From: Bacillus mobilis
GTDB lineage: Bacteria > Bacillota > Bacilli > Bacillales > Bacillaceae_G
Direction: 5' to 3'
DNA: 64,000 bases
Assembly: GCF_001884045.1 (NCBI RefSeq)
Contig: NZ_MACF01000046.1
Span: 310,001 to 374,000, forward strand
Numbering within the stretch: the stretch's first letter is position 1; each line of letters starts with the position of its first letter. This document shows positions 56,779 to 64,000 of the stretch, piece by piece. Made by a program: the position numbers and the translations under genes. The notes under the pieces were generated by a model. It was not told the origin of the DNA. It saw only the letters and a program-made list of their open reading frames with translations, and did no database searches.

Positions 56779-57168
56779 TTATTTCATTGGAGGAATGAAA
56801 TTATTCATTCGTAAAATACCAATTAAATGATTGAAGAATAGTTCTTTTTCTGGGAAAGTTGTGGATGGTTTTACCGTAAAGGTAGTTACTTTTTTTCCTA
56901 GTTGTTCAGCTGTTTCTTCAAATAAAATGACGCGTTTACTTTTTTTATTTTCAAGTACAGGAATGCCTTCACGACATATGTATAATGGTTGGAAATCACC
57001 AGTAGTAGTTGGTTTTAATATTACAACAAGTGAGCACACTTTTTTTTCATTTTTAATCGTTTCAAATTGTAACATATGTGTTATACGTTCTTGATTTGAT
57101 TTGGCAATTTCAAGTAATTCATATAAATCAGAGTAGCCTTCTCCGAGTTCTATAAAGCGTTGAATCAT
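56779..57168 (-). CDS. DUF7147-like cytoplasmic protein
   Basis: 129 residues (MIQRFIELGEGYSDLYELLEIAKSNQERITHMLQF...CSLVVILKPTTTGDFQPLYICREGIPVL...VKPSTTFPEKELFFNHLIGILRMNNFIPPMK). It is a compact alpha/beta protein widely found in Bacillaceae, which I recall as DUF7147 and which is sometimes miscalled a methylthioribose kinase. Function unknown. GGAGGAAAA upstream. It is inserted between ylbG and the csfG region. Confidence 0.65.
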   Translation of the reverse strand: MIQRFIELGEGYSDLYELLEIAKSNQERITHMLQFETIKNEKKVCSLVVILKPTTTGDFQPLYICREGIPVLENKKSKRVILFEETAEQLGKKVTTFTVKPSTTFPEKELFFNHLIGILRMNNFIPPMK

Positions 57169-57231
57169 ATTTTTTCCTCCTCTTTCTTTTACTTACTGTA
57201 CCATCTCATTTTTTAAATGAAAAGTAGACAA

Positions 57232-57378
57232 AGAAAAAAAACCCTGCAAAGCAGGGCCCTTCTTATACTAGCTTGTACTAGTAAGAAGGCAAAGGGAGAG
57301 GAGAAACCGGAGGAAGAACTTATGGGGAAACGTAAGTCTTCTCCGCGGTTGGCAACAACATCGAAGGTGATGTTGTTA
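57232..57378 (-). ncRNA. csfG: CsfG-type sporulation small RNA (ylbH-leader locus)
   Basis: Read on the minus strand: a hairpin AACAACATC/GATGTTGTT (57377-57354), a long imperfect stem over 57350-57306, a stem of 12 pairs with a 2-nt bulge over 57289-57258, then a terminator GCCCTGC...GCAGGG (57256-57242) with a T7 tail. On that strand TGTATA (57413-57408) and CATAAAT (57390-57384), 17 bp apart, resemble a forespore sigma-G/F promoter. CsfG is a conserved forespore RNA lying between ylbG and ylbH in B. subtilis. An alternative is the ylbH leader element predicted from the + strand at the same site. Confidence 0.7.
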
Positions 57379-57675
57379 TAATTATTTATGTCCAATCTAA
57401 ATGAAGATATACATCATGAAATTAAATTTTATGTTTGGCTTTTTATTTTTCTTTTTTTTATTTTATGATAGGATAAAAAAGGTAAAGTGAAATGAATAGT
57501 TCGTGTTAGCGAATAGTGAAATGAATACATAAAAATGCAGAGCGGTTATTTTAAGCTAAGTTCTTCTAGTGTTCGTTGAAAGATGAATGGAATCGTATAG
57601 TTTGGTAGCGGTTACTGAATGGAGAAGGGCTTTCTATAATTGCTCGATAGATTGAAATAAAGGTAGTGACAACAG
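57379..57675 (+). promoter_or_regulatory. rsmD upstream region
   Basis: About 300 bp with the csfG promoter on the minus strand and AT-rich sequence with no ORF. TTGAAA near 57576 with TAGTTT 16 bp later is a weak promoter candidate for rsmD-coaD. Nothing else is evident. Confidence 0.35.
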
Positions 57676-59951
<2,276 letters not shown>

Positions 59952-60064
59952 GTAAGTAAATCCCCCTTTGTCCCAAAAACGTTCATTTCAGTATACGTGG
60001 ATACGTGGTGAATTTAGACCATAAGTATGAAAAAAGGAATGAAAAAAAATAAAGGGTGAGAAAA

Positions 60065-60856
60065 ATGAAAGAACCGAAAATTGGTTTAGCTCTTGGGTCT
60101 GGGGGGGCAAAAGGATTTGCTCATATTGGTGTTATAAAAGTTTTAAGGGAAAATGGTATACCGATTCATATGATTGCAGGAAGTAGTATGGGGGCATTAG
60201 TTGGTACATTTTATGCAGCTAGCTCAAACGTTGAAAGGCTGTATAAACTGGCAAATGTTTTTAAGAGGAAATATTATTTAGATTTTACGGTTCCGAAAAT
60301 GGGATTTATTGCTGGAAAACGTGTCAAAGATATGATTAAAATGTTTACATATAATAAAAATTTAGAAGAGTTAGATATCCCGACGGCTGTTGTGGCTACT
60401 GACATCTTGAAGGGGGAAAAAGTAGTTTTTACAAGTGGTCCTGTTGCAGAGGCGGTGAGAGCTAGCATATCTGTACCTGGAGTGTTTGTGCCAGAAAAAA
60501 TAGATGGACGATTATTGGTGGATGGCGGAGTGATTGATCGCATTCCAGTATCGGTTGTGAAAGAGTTAGGTGCCGATATTGTTATTGCTGTTGATGTATC
60601 CCCGATTAAAGTGAATGGAGAGGTTACGTCTATTTATGATGTAATTATGCAGAGTATTGAAATTATGCAACATGAGCTTGTGATGAATCGGCAAATTGCA
60701 TCGGATTTAATGATGCGACCAGCTGTAGAACAATTTAGTTCACGTGCTTTTACAAATATTGAAGACATTATTCGAGTTGGAGAAGTAGAAGCTGAAAAAC
60801 ATGTTGCAAATATTTTTTTATTAATTGAGCAATGGAAGGAGAAACATAATGTTTAA
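60065..60856 (+). CDS. ylbK: Patatin-like phospholipase YlbK
   Basis: 263-residue patatin/NTE-RssA family esterase. Oxyanion loop GLALGSGGAKGFAHIGVI near 6-23, nucleophile elbow AGSSMGAL near 40-47 (GxSxG), and the Asp of the dyad in VDGGVIDRIP near 153-162. Substrate unknown. Start ATG 60065 with AAGGGTG. Its end overlaps the ylbL start by 8 bp. Confidence 0.88.
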   Translation: MKEPKIGLALGSGGAKGFAHIGVIKVLRENGIPIHMIAGSSMGALVGTFYAASSNVERLYKLANVFKRKYYLDFTVPKMGFIAGKRVKDMIKMFTYNKNLEELDIPTAVVATDILKGEKVVFTSGPVAEAVRASISVPGVFVPEKIDGRLLVDGGVIDRIPVSVVKELGADIVIAVDVSPIKVNGEVTSIYDVIMQSIEIMQHELVMNRQIASDLMMRPAVEQFSSRAFTNIEDIIRVGEVEAEKHVANIFLLIEQWKEKHNV

Positions 60857-61874
60857 GCGTTTTCGGTTTATATATGCAATTTTAATAGGGGTTATATTGG
60901 CGATGTTACTTGTTTACGTACGTTTACCTTATTATGTAACAAAACCAGGAATGGCGGCCAAATTAGAGCCATACGTTCAAGTGGAGGGTGGAACGAAAGA
61001 ATCTGGTGATTTTATGCTTGTTACGGTTTCAATGGGACCAGCAAATGTGGTGAATTTAATAGCGGCACAGTTTAATAAATATACACATATTTCGAAAGCG
61101 GAAGAAATATTGCAAAAAGGTGAAAGTGATGAAGAATATCAATTTCGCCAAAATTATGCGATGAAAGATTCGCAAAATGCAGCCATCTATAATGCTTATA
61201 AACGTGCAAATCGTACTGTTTCTTTTGAAAATAAAGGTGTATTGGTTGCTGGTGTAGCGAAAGGGATGCCGTCAGAAGGAAAGCTTAAACTTGGAGATGT
61301 TATCGTAGCTGTCGACGGAAAAACTTTTGAAAAGACGGAGCAATTTATTGAATATATGACAGGGAAAAAAGAAGGAGATACAGTAAATATTGAGTACAAG
61401 AGGAATGGAAAACAGTTAAAAGAAGATCTAAATGCAAAGACCATCCCAAATGGAAATGGACGCGTTGGCATAGGGGTTTCTATCGTTACGGAAAGAGAAT
61501 TAGTGGTAGATCCGAAAGTGAAAATTGATTCTCATGAAATAGGCGGACCATCGGCAGGCCTAATGTTTACATTAGAAATATATAATCAACTTGTGGAAGA
61601 TGATTTAACAAGAGGGCATGAAATAGCTGGAACAGGGACGATTAATGAAAAGGGAGAAATTGGACCGATTGGTGGTATTCAGCAAAAAGTGGTCGCTGCA
61701 AGTGATGCTGGTGCTGAAGTGTTCTTTGCGCCAAATGAAAAAGGTGCGGAGAAATCGAATTATAAAGATGCACTTGAGGCTGCGAAAGATATTAAAACAA
61801 AAATGAAAGTTGTGCCAGTAGATACGCTGGATGATGCATTACTGTATTTGGAAAAAATGGGCGAGAAAAAATAA
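60849..61874 (+). CDS. ylbL: YlbL, membrane-anchored PDZ-Lon-type protease
   Basis: 341 residues: N-terminal transmembrane helix (about 8-27), a PDZ domain (about 115-190, VAKGMPSEGKLKLGDVIVAVDG) and a C-terminal Lon-like protease domain with the Ser in GGPSAGLMFT near 238 and Lys in GGIQQKVVAA near 283. In B. subtilis YlbL degrades the DNA-damage checkpoint protein YneA. ATG 60849 has AAGGAGAAAC upstream. Confidence 0.9.
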   Translation: MFKRFRFIYAILIGVILAMLLVYVRLPYYVTKPGMAAKLEPYVQVEGGTKESGDFMLVTVSMGPANVVNLIAAQFNKYTHISKAEEILQKGESDEEYQFRQNYAMKDSQNAAIYNAYKRANRTVSFENKGVLVAGVAKGMPSEGKLKLGDVIVAVDGKTFEKTEQFIEYMTGKKEGDTVNIEYKRNGKQLKEDLNAKTIPNGNGRVGIGVSIVTERELVVDPKVKIDSHEIGGPSAGLMFTLEIYNQLVEDDLTRGHEIAGTGTINEKGEIGPIGGIQQKVVAASDAGAEVFFAPNEKGAEKSNYKDALEAAKDIKTKMKVVPVDTLDDALLYLEKMGEKK

Positions 61875-61903
61875 ACCTCTCTGAAAAAGAGAGGTTTTTT
61901 TAT
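61873..61903. terminator. Bidirectional terminator, ylbL/ylbM
   Basis: AAACCTCTC (61873-61881) pairs with GAGAGGTTT (61889-61897), then T-run, between convergent genes. Confidence 0.9.
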
Positions 61904-63141
61904 AGAAATTTTGCAGTTGATTCATCATAACGAATTGGGTGGTGTGTTGCATCTTGTTTTAGTAGTTGTGTTCGTAATGGTTCTTGCATGATGGAGAAAT
62001 ATACAGAATTGGCTTTTCTCTCTATATGTAAAATAGGATGGTCAAATGTTTTTGTATGGGTAAGGATGGGAAGTTCTATTTTTTTCTTGTTTTTTGAAAG
62101 GTAAGTTTGTCCTTTTTGTGACATGCCTAGTAGACGAATGTACGGTGCATGCTGCTCTATATTTGCGCTATGTATTTCTTCTTTTGTTGTATTTGTTAAA
62201 ATGTGTGTACAAGCTCTTTGTAATCTAGTCCACGTATAACGCTTCGTTTTTAATGCTTCCATGAATGAATGGAAGGAGGAGCTGGTTTGTATTTTTGATA
62301 AAATACGATGCTCTAAACCTTCTTCTATTTCATATATATGTCGTAAGTCTTCCGGAGACATCGTCATGAGTTTGTATTTAAAAAATGGAAAGTATTGTTC
62401 CCAATTATGTAAAATCCCGTAGTTTTGTTTGTAACTTGCTAAAAGAGAAGCAGTCGCTTTTGGGATAAAAGGTTTAATTTCTGCAAAAGAACTATTTTCG
62501 CTAAAAAGTTGCTTACGAATACTAGTTGCGCTTGCAATATGTTGATCGCTAAATGTTTCATCATGATAATGAGATGCGAATCTTTTTATCGTTTGTGCTT
62601 GTATAGAACTATTTTGTAAGAAAATTGATTTCATGTATTGGAATCCTAATATGTTATTCGGTTGTGACATGTCTATGTTTTTTTCGGATGGTAAAATGTG
62701 TAGGAAGGCGTCAGATGTAGCTTTTGCGTAACTGTTACCCGCATTCATAAATTGCTTTACAAGACGATTAAAAGTCTCTTCTTCATTTTTTTGCACAGAG
62801 ATGGTGTTATGAAAATTTTCGATCTGTCCATCTTCACTACCGAAACAAATTTCAGAAACGTGTAGAGCGTTTAAAATGGAAATAGCACCATTTGCAAAGG
62901 TTTCAGCCTTTTGTGTTGAAAAGGCATATGGAAGCTCTACAACAAGGTCTACACCGCATGATAAGGCCATTTTGGTACGATACCATTTGGATAGGAGCGC
63001 TGGCTCACCACGCTGTAAAAAAGGGCCACTCATAACAGCGATTGTAATATCAGCGTGTGTTAACTTTTTTGTTTGTTGCACATGATAATCATGACCGTTA
63101 TGAAAAGGGTTATATTCAACAACAATACCACTGGCTTTTAT
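61900..63141 (-). CDS. ylbM: tRNA(Met) cytidine acetate ligase TmcAL (YlbM), apparent ATA start
   Basis: Probable enzyme acetylating C34 of elongator tRNA-Met from acetate and ATP. The frame continues upstream of the usual GTG (63081): [19 protein letters not shown] precedes [18 protein letters not shown] is the nucleotide-binding motif of the family and [15 protein letters not shown] aligns with the B. subtilis start [17 protein letters not shown]. The initiating codon position is ATA (63141-63139), with AAAGGAGAG 6 nt upstream. No ATG, GTG or TTG precedes it in frame. The full protein would have 413 residues, close to B. subtilis YlbM; a GTG start gives 393 and loses [22 protein letters not shown] follows. 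Confidence 0.85.
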   Translation of the reverse strand: MKASGIVVEYNPFHNGHDYHVQQTKKLTHADITIAVMSGPFLQRGEPALLSKWYRTKMALSCGVDLVVELPYAFSTQKAETFANGAISILNALHVSEICFGSEDGQIENFHNTISVQKNEEETFNRLVKQFMNAGNSYAKATSDAFLHILPSEKNIDMSQPNNILGFQYMKSIFLQNSSIQAQTIKRFASHYHDETFSDQHIASATSIRKQLFSENSSFAEIKPFIPKATASLLASYKQNYGILHNWEQYFPFFKYKLMTMSPEDLRHIYEIEEGLEHRILSKIQTSSSFHSFMEALKTKRYTWTRLQRACTHILTNTTKEEIHSANIEQHAPYIRLLGMSQKGQTYLSKNKKKIELPILTHTKTFDHPILHIERKANSVYFSIMQEPLRTQLLKQDATHHPIRYDESTAKFL

Positions 63142-63294
63142 GGTAATCTCTCCTTTCGATGTAGCATCTTTTTGAAAAACGTGATACTCTATATATTATT
63201 TACTATGATGACTTCATTATAGTGTAAAGAAAAAACATTGACAAATATAAAATGGCTAGCTATAATTTTGTTTGTTGCCTTGAGGTGATATGAT

Positions 63295-63795
63295 ATGAAA
63301 TGGTCCATCCATCAATTGAATAAATTGAGAAATAAAGGATTGACATTGGATGAGATGGTAGATGTAAGTGAGCTACAAGAGGTCGAGAAAGATATTCGTG
63401 AAATTAATCCTGTTCATGTAACAGGAAGGGTTGATTTTGGCTCCGGTAAGTTTACGTTCCATCTACATATAACTGGAAGCATGGTTTTACCATGTTCTCG
63501 CTCTTTAGTAGATGTGACATTACCATTTGACATTAAAACAACTGAGGTGTTCCAAACTTCACAAGAAGAATTTGAAACTGAAGCTGAAATTCATTGTTTA
63601 GAAGGAGAAGTACTTGACTTACTGCCCGTAATCAAGGAAAATATACTTTTGGAGATTCCAATGCAAATTTTCAGTGATGATGTTTCTGGTGGAGCACCGA
63701 TGCAAGGTCAAGACTGGCAAGTGATTTCGGAAGAAAACAAAGAAAAGACTGTTGATCCACGATTAGCAGGACTTGCAAAGTTTTTTGACAAATAA
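63295..63795 (+). CDS. ylbN: YlbN, YceD/DUF177 family
   Basis: 166-residue protein, the YceD-like family linked to accumulation of 23S rRNA and ribosomal protein L32 production; Cys in VLPCSRS near 65 and HCLEGE near 101 are candidate metal ligands. C-terminus [14 protein letters not shown] is typical. It lies 61 nt before rpmF, the conserved ylbN-rpmF arrangement. GAGGTGATATGATATG start context with GAGGTG upstream. Confidence 0.9.
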
Positions 63796-63856
63796 TCGGA
63801 AGACTGGTTTAGGCCTTCATATGAAAATAACTATTTCTTTTAAGGAGGTGGGAAGA

Positions 63857-64000
63857 ATGGCTGTACCTTTTAGAAGAACTTCTAAAACAGTAAAAAGAAA
63901 GCGTCGTACGCATTTCAAATTATCAGTACCTGGTATGGTAGAGTGCCCAAGCTGTGGTGAAGCGAAATTAGCTCACCGTGTATGTAAAGCATGCGGTACT
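63857..64000 (+). CDS. rpmF: 50S ribosomal protein L32 (5' part)
   Basis: Starts [20 protein letters not shown] and runs off the window after 48 codons; the full protein has about 57 residues. The zinc-binding CPSCGE...CKACGT pattern makes it the C+ zinc form of L32. AAGGAGGTGGGAAG upstream is an excellent ribosome binding site. Part of the ylbN-rpmF operon. Confidence 0.95.

Overview
This is AT-rich, gene-dense chromosomal DNA from an endospore-forming Bacillus, most likely a Bacillus cereus group member (cereus, anthracis, thuringiensis or a close relative). The gene order follows the B. subtilis blocks ykyB/ykuE-ykuM-dapHL, ktrC-rnjA-rpoY-ykrA-def-pdhABCD-SR1-speA-yktAB-suhB-typA-ylaH..N-ftsW-pycA and ctaABCDEFG-ylbA..N-rpmF. 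Sporulation genes (tgl, ylbD, ylbJ/spoVV, a YjcZ-type peptide, abbA) fit the same group. I see no rRNA, tRNA, transposase, prophage or CRISPR array. This is core genome, and most of the novelty lies between genes.

Layout. 0-5 kb: end of a YkyA-type lipoprotein gene, ykyB, and the polyphosphate pair ppx-ppk. 5-15 kb: ykuE, fadH flanked by two FadR-type palindromes, a candidate C-rich small RNA, the degenerate EAL protein ykuI, a glutaredoxin, ykuJ, a zinc-ribbon peptide, ykuK, abbA, the c-di-AMP sensor cbpB/darB, ccpC, and dapH-dapL of the acetylated diaminopimelate branch. 15-21 kb: a membrane protein, ktrC, the convergent rnjA-rpoY pair, a small cationic peptide gene, ykrA, def and a YjcZ-type peptide. 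21-28.7 kb: the pyruvate dehydrogenase operon, then three tandem SR1P-type peptide genes behind a promoter with two CcpN-type boxes. 28.7-41 kb: tgl, speA, yktA, yktB, suhB, typA, the yla genes, phoH-like ylaK, ylaN and ftsW. 41.6-52.6 kb: pycA, ctaA and the ctaB-G genes for heme A and cytochrome caa3. 52.6-64 kb: the ylb genes, rsmD-coaD, ylbJ-N and the start of rpmF, with a probable CsfG sporulation RNA between ylbG and rsmD.

How the genes work together. Much of the window concerns the pyruvate node and respiration: PDH makes acetyl-CoA, PycA makes oxaloacetate, FadH helps beta-oxidation, CcpC controls citrate-cycle genes in the family, and CtaA-G build the terminal oxidase. The three SR1P-type genes, next to PDH and under apparent CcpN control, link this to glycolytic state. 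A second theme is RNA metabolism: RNase J1, the RNase Y specificity factor YlbF, RsmD, TmcAL/YlbM and several candidate regulatory RNAs.

Most notable observations: ylbM appears to start at ATA, because the conserved N-terminal PFHNGH motif lies upstream of every ATG/GTG/TTG in frame; the tandem triplication of SR1P; and a roughly 85-nt C-rich sRNA candidate nested between fadH and ykuI with a promoter, direct-repeat activator-like sites, a C-rich loop and a terminator.
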